DNA of 7,739 nucleotides from Streptococcus sp. (GCA_015264885.1 JABZYY010000053.1:1-7739), one strand, 5' to 3'; numbered from the stretch's first letter, positions 1 through 5,543 are shown. The notes: a model not told the origin generated them from the letters alone. A program made the numbers and translations.

Positions 1-986
1 CCGTCAACACCACCGTTTGCATTGATGTTAGCAACAGATGCGTTTACTTCTTTCGCCACAACTGCGGTTTCACCTTTCACTTGGTACCAAACTTTTGTGT
101 TGTTCTTGAATTCTTTTTGGTTTTCATTTTCTACTTTTGTACGATAGAAAATAAGAACGCCAGTCTTGTTGATCAAGTCTTTAGGAATCGTCACTACAAA
201 TTTTCCTGAAGCATCCACTGTAAATGTTGATCCAGGGAACGCTGCTTTGAAATCTTCAATCGCTGTAGCGCCTGAATAGTAGCCAGGTTTTGCTCCTGTT
301 GTTGTAATTTTAAAGCTGTTTGGGTCTAATTTGTGTCCGCCTTGCACTTCGTCTTCGAGACGAACGTCGCCGTCTACTTCTAAGTTCATCGCGTTAATCG
401 TTACTGCCCAAAGAATGTTGTCAGGGTCGTCAGCGTGCATATCCCCGGCTTTTAAGAAGAATGGAGCGTTGTTTACGCCAGTCGCCATTTTCTTCACGTT
501 CAGGTCGACAGTTTTGTCTCCACTCACGATGGTGAATTTACCAACGTGTTCTTTGTCTGTTGCTGTGTCGTTGTGACCTTCGATTTCGAATTCACCCCAA
601 CCGCGAACGTTCTCAAGGCCAGTGATGCCGTCGTTGAACGTTACTTTTGCAGAACCGTCTTTGATGACCATGTCCCCAACGTATTTGCCGTCGATGGTCA
701 ATTGGATGGTTTTCTTAAATCCAGTCCCGTGAAGAGTGCCTGAACTTGGCCAAGTCACTTCAAGAGTGTCTCCAGCTTTGATTTTTTGGGCGTGTTCGTC
801 AAACGTAAATTTAACGGTCGTTTGTCCGCCGTCTGTAATTTCGCTTGAAGAGACCGTCAATGAACTGATGTTATTACTAACGTCTGCTGCGTTCACCACT
901 GATTGAGGGGCCAGCATGAATAATAACATCGGGATGAACAATACGAAGAGTAACTTCGAGAGTCTTCCTTTGATGAAATCTTTCAT
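1..986 (-). CDS. Secreted collagen-binding-type surface adhesin, N-terminal part (runs off left edge)
   Basis: The frame is open from an ATG at 986 to the window edge: 328 codons, with the C-terminus missing. An AGGAGG box (994-999) sits 7 bases before the ATG. Residues 1-33 form a signal peptide: basic start (KDFIKGR), hydrophobic core (LLFVLFIPMLLFML), and an Ala-X-Ala-like cleavage site VNA|AD. Residues about 38-155 resemble the first Ig-like adhesin domain of Cna/Sdr-type proteins (KIKAGDTLEVTWP, then KVTFNDGITGLENVRG). Residues about 160-305 resemble the collagen-binding domain (DDPDNILWAVTINAM, then DVRLEDEV and LDPNSF). In this family such domains usually precede CnaB repeats and an LPXTG wall anchor, which would lie outside the window. 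The protein is therefore probably a wall-anchored adhesin that binds host matrix or another surface. The ligand is not determinable, since the fold is shared by fibrinogen-, collagen- and polymer-binding proteins. It is divergent from the amidase operon. Confidence 0.88.
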   Translation of the reverse strand, partial: MKDFIKGRLSKLLFVLFIPMLLFMLAPQSVVNAADVSNNISSLTVSSSEITDGGQTTVKFTFDEHAQKIKAGDTLEVTWPSSGTLHGTGFKKTIQLTIDGKYVGDMVIKDGSAKVTFNDGITGLENVRGWGEFEIEGHNDTATDKEHVGKFTIVSGDKTVDLNVKKMATGVNNAPFFLKAGDMHADDPDNILWAVTINAMNLEVDGDVRLEDEVQGGHKLDPNSFKITTTGAKPGYYSGATAIEDFKAAFPGSTFTVDASGKFVVTIPKDLINKTGVLIFYRTKVENENQKEFKNNTKVWYQVKGETAVVAKEVNASVANINANGGVD

Positions 987-1103
987 TATTTTTCCTCCTA
1001 AAGGTATTAATTTGTGAGAACTTTAACTAAAATCTCCAAAAAAATAGAGAAACCCTTGCAAAAAGCCGTCTAGTCAATGTTCTCGGTGAAGTTTATATGT
1101 ATT

Positions 1104-1112
1104 ATTATATCA
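1104..1112 (-). promoter_or_regulatory. Extended -10 promoter of the adhesin gene
   Basis: Read on the minus strand, this is TG-A-TATAAT, a perfect extended -10 box. The -35 region about 17 bases upstream is poor (GTAGTA), as is common when an extended -10 is present. Transcription would start near 1097, giving a leader of about 110 nt before the adhesin ATG. The surrounding sequence (1090-1175) is strongly A+T-rich. Confidence 0.6.
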
Positions 1113-1227
1113 CAAATATAAATTTTTACTACCAATTTTTATATATTTCTCAATAGTTTCTTCATATTTTCTTCAATTTCCAAAATCGCGTTGAAAAAGT
1201 CAGGAATAAACGGTAACAGAGGTCGTT

Positions 1228-1249
1228 TTTCCGAAATTTGTTTCCGAAA
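1228..1249. promoter_or_regulatory. Tandem TTTCCGAAA repeat, possible operator
   Basis: The 9-mer TTTCCGAAA occurs at 1228-1236 and again at 1241-1249, separated by TTTG. Each copy is a near-palindrome (TTTC-N-GAAA), and the flanking bases extend this into an 11-bp inverted repeat with one mismatch (1226-1236 against 1241-1251). It lies about 50-70 bases upstream of the proposed amidase -35 box and about 100 bases upstream of the adhesin -35 region, so a regulator bound here could affect either gene. I do not recognise the site as belonging to a named regulator. Confidence 0.35.
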
Positions 1250-1298
1250 AATTCTAGCGTTTTATCCCGTGCTCGATGCTTATATGACTGCGTGAGCC

Positions 1299-1327
1299 TT
1301 TACCGACTTTCCGTTTCACTGTACAAT
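1299..1327 (+). promoter_or_regulatory. Candidate promoter of the amidase-oxidase operon
   Basis: The pattern is TTTACC (1299-1304), a 17-base spacer, then TACAAT (1322-1327); the hexamers match consensus at 4 and 5 of 6 positions. Transcription would start near 1334, which leaves room for the AAGGGA ribosome binding site at 1340-1345 and a start at 1355, and rules out starts at 1238 or (practically) 1337. Confidence 0.45.
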
Positions 1328-1354
1328 AAGGAAGTCATGAAGGGACGTGAAACT

Positions 1355-2803
1355 ATGTGGAAAGACGCCATCGAGATGAGAGAGGCCGTCGCTAGTGGCG
1401 AGGTATCTCCAAAGGAATTAGTCCAAGAGACATTAGAGAAAATTGAACAACGAAATCCAAGCTTAAACGCGGTTGTGCACTTGCAGGCAGAGCGTGCGCT
1501 AGAAGAAGCGGAGGCGCGATCGTTTGAAGGCTTACCGTTTGGCGGGGTGCCGCTTCTCTTGAAGGACCTCGGGCAAAATCAAGCAGGGGAACCGTCAAGT
1601 GCGGGAAGTAAGCTCTTGAAGGGAATTCCTGTGAGCCGCACGGATAACTTCGTGAAGCGTCTGGAAGCAGCGGGTTTTATCATCGTGGGACGTACGAATA
1701 CGCCAGAATTTGGCTTTAAGAATATGACGGAGCCGCAACTCTGGGGCCCTGCGAATAATCCGTATGACCTGAATCGCAATGCCGGTGGATCCAGCGGTGG
1801 TGCGGCAGCTGCGGTGGCTGGTGGCATTGTTCCGATTGCGGGGGCGAGTGACGGCGGTGGTTCGATTCGAATTCCAGCGAGCTTTACGGGCTTAATCGGG
1901 TTGAAGCCGAGTCGTGGTCGCATTCCTGTTGGCCCTGGTAACTATCGTGGCTGGCAAGGCGCTTCGGTGAATTTTGCGATGACGAAGACGGTCCGTGATA
2001 CCCGCGAGTTGTTGAAATGGATGCAAGTCGAGCAAAAGGATAGTCCGTTTTTAACACCGCTTATTAAAGACTGGGACGCTATGCCAAACCGTCCGCTTCG
2101 AGTAGGCGTGATTGAGAAATCTCCTATTGAAAGTGTGGTCGCTCCGGAAGCCAAGGAGGCGCTTCGGAAAGCCGTGAATTTCCTAGAGGGACTGGGCTGT
2201 GTGGTCGAACCGATTGGCTGGCCAGTTGACGGCGTCGAAGTGATGAAGAATTACTACGTGATGAATAGTGTGGAGACGGCGGCGATGTTCCAAGGCATGG
2301 AGGCAAGCTTTGGCCGTAAGTTCACGAAAGACGATATGGAACTCATGACCTGGGGGATTTACCAGTCCGGGGAACGTATTTTAGCAAAAGATTATAGCGC
2401 GGCTTTGTCGAAATGGGACACGTATGCGCATGCGATGGAAAAGGTGCATGAGCAGTACGATTTGATTGTAACGCCGAGTGTGAGCGATGTGGCTCCGCTG
2501 CATACGCAATTCCCGATGGAAGAATCGGTGCGCCACGCATTGAATCATATGGACGAACTGAGTGTGCCGGAACAACAAAGCGTGATTTGGCGCATGTTTG
2601 ACCGAACGCTTGCGCTCACACCATTTACGCAATTATCCAATATTACGGGCGCACCAGCGATTAGTTTGCCAGTCTTTTTAACCGAAAAAGGACTTCCAAT
2701 CGGCGTACAGTTAATGGCGGCACGTGGACAAGAGGCGTTGCTGTTAACGGTGGCGGAGTGGTTCGAACGCGAAGGGCAATTTGAAACAAGAGACTTCAGC
2801 TAG
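1355..2803 (+). CDS. Amidase-signature family hydrolase (NylA-like amidase)
   Basis: The product is a 482-aa cytoplasmic amidase of usual family length. The complete amidase-signature triad can be placed: Lys70 in VPLLLKD, the cis-serine Ser146 in AGGSSGGAA, and the nucleophile Ser170 in DGGGSIRIP. The 24-residue gap between the two serines equals that in known family members. The C-terminal core (TPFTQLSNITGAPAISLPV, then GLPIGVQLM) is intact. The enzyme should hydrolyse a carboxamide to acid plus ammonia or amine. The overall pattern recalls 6-aminohexanoate-cyclic-dimer hydrolase-like amidases, but the substrate is unknown. GatA of the tRNA amidotransferase is less likely, as no gatB or gatC is adjacent. 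I chose the ATG at 1355: AAGGGA lies 9 bases upstream, and homologs begin close to this point. An upstream in-frame ATG (1337) has a poorly spaced AAGGA. The stop codon overlaps the ribosome binding site of the oxidase, so the two are one operon. Confidence 0.93.
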   Translation: MWKDAIEMREAVASGEVSPKELVQETLEKIEQRNPSLNAVVHLQAERALEEAEARSFEGLPFGGVPLLLKDLGQNQAGEPSSAGSKLLKGIPVSRTDNFVKRLEAAGFIIVGRTNTPEFGFKNMTEPQLWGPANNPYDLNRNAGGSSGGAAAAVAGGIVPIAGASDGGGSIRIPASFTGLIGLKPSRGRIPVGPGNYRGWQGASVNFAMTKTVRDTRELLKWMQVEQKDSPFLTPLIKDWDAMPNRPLRVGVIEKSPIESVVAPEAKEALRKAVNFLEGLGCVVEPIGWPVDGVEVMKNYYVMNSVETAAMFQGMEASFGRKFTKDDMELMTWGIYQSGERILAKDYSAALSKWDTYAHAMEKVHEQYDLIVTPSVSDVAPLHTQFPMEESVRHALNHMDELSVPEQQSVIWRMFDRTLALTPFTQLSNITGAPAISLPVFLTEKGLPIGVQLMAARGQEALLLTVAEWFEREGQFETRDFS

Positions 2804-2806
2804 GAG
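2802..2806 (+). promoter_or_regulatory. Ribosome binding site overlapping the amidase stop codon
   Basis: AGGAG shares two bases with the amidase TAG stop (2801-2803) and lies 8 bases before the ATG at 2815. A GTG at 2806 in the same frame overlaps the Shine-Dalgarno itself and so is an unlikely start. The arrangement points to translational coupling of the two enzymes. Confidence 0.7.
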
Positions 2807-2814
2807 TGAAGAAG

Positions 2815-3936
2815 ATGACGAAGAAAGTAGCAATCGTAGGGGCTGGCATCGTCGGAGCGACTGCGGCGTATCAGCTCAGCAAAAAAGGAATCGATGTAAC
2901 GGTATTTGACGCGGGCGTGGGCCAAGCAACGAAGGCGGCTGCCGGGATTATTTGCCCATGGTTATCGCAACGACGTAATAAAGACTGGTACCAACTCGTG
3001 TCACATGGGGCGGCGTACTATCCGCAGTTGATGGATCAGTTGCGCGAGGACGGTGTCAGTGAATTGCCGTATGAGCAAGTCGGGGCGTACATTTTCAAGC
3101 ATACCGAGAAGCAATTGGCAAAGGTCGAAGAGATGGCCGTGGAGCGACGCGTCGATGCGCCGATGATTGGTGAGGTGCGTGCCTTAACTCCAGAAGACGT
3201 GGCGAGTGTGATTCCGGGCTGGTCGAATCCAGACGGTGCGCTCTATAGTAGCGGCGGTGGTCGCGTGGATGGCGAGTTGCTTGTGACGCTTCTATTAGAA
3301 CAGGCCGAGAAAAACGGGGCTCGTGTGGTCCGTGAAAAAGTAACGCTAGAAGCTGTTGGCGAAGAGGTCCGTGTGCGTCTTGGCGGCGAGGTGCAAGCCT
3401 TCGATGCGGTGGTCCTTTCTAGTGGTGCGTGGGTGAAAGAACTGCTCGAACCGCTTGGCTACTACGTGGATGTGCGTCCGCAAAAGGGTCAGTTGATTGA
3501 ACTCACCTTGGAGACGAGCGAAGATACGTCGAAATGGCCAGTGTGCATGTTGCACGGTGAGATTGATATTCTTCCGTTCCCAGAAGGTAAGATTTTAGTC
3601 GGTGCGACTCACGAAAATACGCAAGGTTTCGATTTGGTTCCAGATGAAGAACTTTTAAACGGCATGTACGAAGAAGCGTGCGCGAGTCTTCCAAGTCTAA
3701 AAAATGCCAAACGCAGAGGGGTGCGCGTGGGAACGCGTGCGTATACTTCCGATTTTTTACCGTTCTTTGGCGAAGTGCCAAATACGACAAATGCCTTCGT
3801 GGCGAGTGGTTTGGGCTCTTCAGGACTTACGAGCGGTGTCTGGATTGGCGAATGTTTGGCTCGTATGGCTGCAGGGGAAGAAGTCGGATTTTCAGTAGAA
3901 AAATACACTCCGCAAAATTATGTACGAAAAGTGTAA
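2815..3936 (+). CDS. FAD-dependent amine/D-amino-acid oxidase (DadA/DAO family)
   Basis: The product is a 373-aa flavoenzyme. The N-terminal Rossmann fold is clear: KVAIVGAGIVGATAAYQL carries GxGxxG at residues 9-14, and Asp32 (VTVFDAG) ends the second strand, where the FAD ribose is bound. Further DAO-family marks are RVDGELLVTLL (about 150-160), the strand VVLSSGAWV (199-207), VRPQKGQLIEL (220-230), GATHENTQGFD (263-273) and the C-terminal FAD-contacting GLGSSGLTSGVWIGECLA (332-349). Family members oxidise amino or imino acids (D-amino acids, glycine, sarcosine, proline) to imines, passing electrons to oxygen or a quinone; the substrate and acceptor cannot be told here. No signal peptide is present, so it is cytoplasmic or membrane-peripheral. 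It follows the amidase by 11 bases with an overlapping ribosome binding site, which suggests it acts on an amino compound that the amidase frees (inference). No clear terminator follows. Confidence 0.9.
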   Translation: MTKKVAIVGAGIVGATAAYQLSKKGIDVTVFDAGVGQATKAAAGIICPWLSQRRNKDWYQLVSHGAAYYPQLMDQLREDGVSELPYEQVGAYIFKHTEKQLAKVEEMAVERRVDAPMIGEVRALTPEDVASVIPGWSNPDGALYSSGGGRVDGELLVTLLLEQAEKNGARVVREKVTLEAVGEEVRVRLGGEVQAFDAVVLSSGAWVKELLEPLGYYVDVRPQKGQLIELTLETSEDTSKWPVCMLHGEIDILPFPEGKILVGATHENTQGFDLVPDEELLNGMYEEACASLPSLKNAKRRGVRVGTRAYTSDFLPFFGEVPNTTNAFVASGLGSSGLTSGVWIGECLARMAAGEEVGFSVEKYTPQNYVRKV

Positions 3937-3954
3937 ATTTCTGAATGTTTTTAG

Positions 3955-3983
3955 TTGTATTTTAGTTTTAATTTTAGTATTCT
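3955..3983 (+). promoter_or_regulatory. Weak candidate promoter for mscL
   Basis: The pattern is TTGTAT (3955-3960), a 17-base spacer, then TATTCT (3978-3983), in the A+T-rich 93-base gap after the oxidase. Both hexamers are imperfect. Because no terminator is evident after the oxidase, read-through from the upstream operon is also possible. Confidence 0.3.
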
Positions 3984-4029
3984 GTTTAAGGTAATTATTT
4001 AACCTAAAAAACAAAGGAGGAAAACATTT

Positions 4030-4410
4030 ATGTTAAAAGAGTTTAAAGAGTTTTTAATGCGCGGGAATATCGTTGAATTAGCAGTAGCGGTTATCATCGG
4101 TGGAGCTTTCAAAGCAATCATTGATTCATTGGTTAAAGATATCATTTCACCAATCATCGCTATGGTAGCAAACACAGGAGATATCGCAGCAGTTTCATTC
4201 CGTTTAGGTTCTGCTCAAATCGGTATCGGTGCTTTCATCGCTGCAATCATCAACTTCGTAATCGTTGGCGCTGTATTGTTCTTAATCATTAAAGGTATGA
4301 ACAAAGCTTCTGAATTAGCTAAGAAAAATCAAGTTGAAGAAGCTGCTCCAGCTGCACCAACTGCAGAAGATTACTTAAAAGAAATCCGCGACTTATTAGC
4401 AAACAAATAA
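4030..4410 (+). CDS. mscL: Large-conductance mechanosensitive channel MscL
   Basis: The 126-aa protein is close to the usual MscL length (about 120-140). MscL forms a homopentameric pore in the cytoplasmic membrane that opens under membrane tension and releases solutes during sudden osmotic downshift. The N-terminal amphipathic segment MLKEFKEFLMRGN leads into the pore-lining helix (about 13-45, NIVELAVAVIIGGAFKAI then LVKDIISP). A short periplasmic loop (about 46-65) and a second helix (about 66-89, IGAFIAAIINFVIVGAVLFL) follow. An Ala/Pro-rich linker then precedes the conserved C-terminal bundle helix (EDYLKEIRDLL). The start is certain: AAGGAGG at 4014-4020 is 9 bases before the ATG. Codon choice is more A/T-ending than in the amidase and oxidase (by eye), suggesting high expression or a different history. 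A strong terminator follows at once. Confidence 0.97.
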   Translation: MLKEFKEFLMRGNIVELAVAVIIGGAFKAIIDSLVKDIISPIIAMVANTGDIAAVSFRLGSAQIGIGAFIAAIINFVIVGAVLFLIIKGMNKASELAKKNQVEEAAPAAPTAEDYLKEIRDLLANK

Positions 4411-4418
4411 TCGCCTTG

Positions 4419-4445
4419 AAAAGCCGAGAATCCTCTCGGCTTTTT
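4419..4445 (+). terminator. Rho-independent terminator of mscL
   Basis: GCCGAGA (4423-4429) pairs with TCTCGGC (4434-4440) around the loop ATCC. The stem is extended by A4419-4422 against the T-run 4441-4445. It begins 9 bases after the mscL stop codon. Confidence 0.92.
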
Positions 4446-4640
4446 GTGTGCAAAAAAATAAAAAAGATAACCGAACTTGATAAAAGGATAAAATTCGTTG
4501 AACCATTGTGTTATGAGTGTGTGCTTGAAAGAACAGGCGAAGCTTCGCTTCGTTTCTTTGGATTTTAGGGGAATGAGTGCATTGTCGGATAACCGAGTTC
4601 AGAATCAGTTTTATTATTGAAAGAGTTATAGTGGGGCACC

Positions 4641-4663
4641 GGTGCAAGCCTTGGTCTTGCACC
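4641..4663. other. Perfect 8-bp hairpin in the head of the inverted repeat
   Basis: GGTGCAAG (4641-4648) pairs with CTTGCACC (4656-4663) around the 7-base loop CCTTGGT. The first bases also belong to the palindrome GCACCGGTGC (4636-4645), an alternative pairing. It forms one branch of the proposed multi-way junction closed by the 28-bp arm. Confidence 0.7.
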
Positions 4664-4676
4664 TTTAAAGCCTCAA

Positions 4677-4709
4677 AGGGGACGTACGGAATAAATTCCT
4701 ACGTCCCCT
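4677..4709. other. Perfect 10-bp hairpin in the head of the inverted repeat
   Basis: AGGGGACGTA (4677-4686) pairs with TACGTCCCCT (4700-4709). After the single bulged C4687, GGAA (4688-4691) can pair with TTCC (4696-4699) around a 4-base loop. It is the second branch inside the 28-bp closing arm. It lacks a T-run on the plus strand and is not placed as a gene terminator. Confidence 0.72.
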
Positions 4710-4873
4710 AATTCGTTTTAATGCTTAGTCCCACTATTCTTTCAATAAACTGATTCTTTTCGTTTATCCTCCTTAGGCATTTGGATGGAATCCAAAGAAA
4801 CTCGCAAGCTTCTATTTTTCGAAACACAATGGTTCACCGAATTTTTCTTTATTTTTTGAGCGAAAAACGAGAG

Positions 4874-5100
4874 GGTCTGGCTTTTGAACGATTAAAATTT
4901 GCTTCGTCGACCACCGGACCATCCGAAAAACAGGATACGAGGACGAACGCTCAGGCCAGAATCATTGGACTGATATGCCGCAAAGGACTCGGAACGAGTC
5001 GTGCGGACGTTTGAGGAAACGCACGCCATTTCTGCGATGGCGAGCTCAACTAGATGGGATGCTGAAACTTTGGAAACTGCTTAAGGAGTGCTAAAAAGGA
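4874..5100 (+). ncRNA. Candidate structured noncoding RNA (unrecognised)
   Basis: Six local helices follow one another. GGTCTGG (4874-4880) pairs with CCGGACC (4914-4920), with ACGA/TCGT inside. ATCC (4921-4924) pairs with GGAT (4933-4936). GGC and CAG (4954-4959) pair with CTG and GCC (4970-4979, bulged). CCGCA and GACTCG (4978-4991) pair with CGAGTC and TGCGG (4995-5006) around GAA. CGTTT (5008-5012) pairs with AAACG (5017-5021) around GAGG. CGCCAT (5024-5029) pairs with ATGGCG (5037-5042). The bases 5043-5100 are less clearly folded and end before a terminator-like stem. The hallmarks of RNase P RNA, tmRNA, SRP RNA and T-box leaders are absent. The strand is uncertain: plus was chosen because GNRA-like and purine-rich loops read better that way, but the terminator favours minus. 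It may instead be the eroded remains of a gene. Confidence 0.4.
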
Positions 5101-5122
5101 AAAGACTCTCGGACGAGTCTTT
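5101..5122 (-). terminator. Terminator of the 116-aa membrane protein gene, possibly bidirectional
   Basis: AAAGACTC (5101-5108) pairs with GAGTCTTT (5115-5122) around a 6-base loop. On the minus strand the stem is followed by TTTTCCTTTTT-like sequence (to about 5092), a good tail. On the plus strand the tail is the weaker TTTGTTGGTTT. It lies 12 bases beyond the minus-strand stop at 5135-5137, so its main job is probably to end that gene. It may also stop plus-strand RNA from the structured region. Confidence 0.75.
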
Positions 5123-5134
5123 GTTGGTTTAGAT

Positions 5135-5485
5135 TTAGTTGATTACAGCGATGAGTCCGAGGACGAAGCATATGGTGAGGATGATAAAGGTAACAAGGTC
5201 TACTTTGTTCATTTTTTTGTTAATCAAATAAATGCCGATATAGCATGGGATACCGCCGAGAAGCCAGAGAAGGCCAGCGCTTTGTTGAAGCCAGGGGATG
5301 GTTTCGGCGCTATAAAAGCCGTAATAAGCAACTGCTTCAAGGATTGAACCGCCAATAATGAGGCATAAGCCAGCTTTAAGGTTTTTAAGGAAAAAAATGG
5401 CTCTAAGTCCACTCATTATATGGTAGATAGGAAAGAAGTAAACATTAAAACCTAAAGATAATATCATAGAGAATGTAGTAACCAT
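5135..5485 (-). CDS. Small four-helix membrane protein, unknown function
   Basis: The product is 116 aa and mostly hydrophobic, and I do not recognise a family. Probable membrane helices lie at about 3-22, 38-57, 69-88 and 97-115, with a basic loop (LINKKMNK) before the last. There is no signal peptide cleavage site, so it should be an integral membrane protein. A longer reading from a GTG at 5572 (145 aa) is rejected: it has no ribosome binding site, and a perfect TATAAT (5544-5549) lies inside its first codons. The ATG at 5485 has GGAG (5494-5497) 8 bases upstream. The gene is divergent from the EamA-type gene. The helix layout and the segment AGLCLIIGGSILE (38-50) resemble those of the 110- and 126-aa proteins further right, which suggests distant paralogy (inference). 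Confidence 0.72.
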   Translation of the reverse strand: MVTTFSMILSLGFNVYFFPIYHIMSGLRAIFFLKNLKAGLCLIIGGSILEAVAYYGFYSAETIPWLQQSAGLLWLLGGIPCYIGIYLINKKMNKVDLVTFIILTICFVLGLIAVIN

Positions 5486-5543
5486 AATGATTTCTCCAAA
5501 TCCGAAAAATGATGCGAAGGGAAGAGTGTTTGCCTTCGTCTTT

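Larger units (their letters stand above)
987..1354. other. Divergent intergenic region between adhesin and amidase
   Basis: This stretch of 368 bases holds no gene I can support. It contains the adhesin ribosome binding site (994-999), a leader of about 110 nt, the adhesin extended -10 box (1104-1112), an A+T-rich stretch (about 1100-1180), a tandem near-palindromic 9-mer (1228-1249) and a candidate amidase promoter (1299-1327). An open frame from 1238 joins in frame to the amidase, but it is better read as untranslated leader (see the amidase entry). No clear terminator is visible. Confidence 0.7.
4491..4844. repeat. Large interrupted inverted repeat with branched head (MITE-like element or RNA structure)
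   Basis: The two arms, 4491-4635 and 4730-4844, pair in ordered blocks. (A) 4491-4512 with 4823-4844, 21 of 22 positions. (B) 4539-4545 with 4806-4812 and 4552-4564 with 4789-4801, both perfect. (C) 4587-4596 with 4760-4769, 9 of 10. (D) 4601-4635 with 4730-4757, perfect over 28 positions apart from left-side bulges of 4 and 3 bases. Unpaired loops separate the blocks. Two perfect hairpins fill the head (4641-4663 and 4677-4709). The left arm also holds a 12-bp palindrome (GCGAAGCTTCGC, 4537-4548), flanked by AAAGAA and TTCTTT, that could fold alone and compete with block B. The element may be a miniature inverted-repeat transposable element or the stem of a large structured RNA. I see no obvious target-site duplication. 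Confidence 0.75.
4446..5134. other. Gene-free 690-base region rich in secondary structure
   Basis: No protein gene is supported here. The longest open frames start at rare codons or without ribosome binding sites and show no recognisable protein features. The region splits into an A-rich entry (4451-4490), a large branched inverted repeat (4491-4844), an A/T-rich joint (about 4845-4870), a second set of short hairpins (4874-5042), a less structured tail (5043-5100) and a terminator-like stem (5101-5122). The 9-mer GATAACCGA occurs at 4466-4474 and 4588-4596. I could not place a convincing promoter on either strand. TAAAAT at 4489-4494 on the plus strand is a possible -10 box without a -35. 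Confidence 0.7.

Noticed and set aside
331..743. Plus-strand open frames opposite the adhesin gene
   Set aside because: They are antisense to a well-supported gene with a signal peptide and domains, and lack ribosome binding sites.
1238..1354. A longer amidase with 39 extra N-terminal residues from 1238, or 6 extra from an ATG at 1337
   Set aside because: The 1238 start (TTG) lacks a ribosome binding site and lies upstream of the candidate promoter. The 1337 ATG has AAGGA only 4 bases away and sits at the predicted transcription start. The 1355 start has a well-placed AAGGGA and fits family length.
1355..2803. GatA subunit of the tRNA amidotransferase
   Set aside because: The signature core is shared by the whole family, no gatC or gatB is adjacent, and the gene is coupled to an oxidase instead.
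3985..4006. Weak inverted repeat (AGGT...ACCT) as terminator of the oxidase
   Set aside because: Only four or five pairs form around an A/T loop, so it is too weak to call a terminator.
4396..4662. An 88-codon minus-strand open frame across the mscL terminator
   Set aside because: It runs through the mscL 3' end, a terminator and the palindromic arm, with no ribosome binding site or family resemblance.
4781..5014. A 77-codon open frame in the structured region (plus strand)
   Set aside because: It starts at TTG with no ribosome binding site, crosses the arm of the inverted repeat, and has no protein-like pattern.
4874..5122. RNase P RNA, tmRNA, SRP RNA or a T-box leader
   Set aside because: I looked for their hallmark conserved segments (such as GAAAGTCCATGC, a tag peptide frame with CCA end, the SRP GGTCAGGTCCGGAAGG core and the T-box TGGNACCGCG) and found none.
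4446..5134. CRISPR array or tRNA gene
   Set aside because: There are no regularly spaced direct repeats. The only direct repeat noted is one 9-mer present twice, and no cloverleaf with a TTCGAxxC arm is seen.
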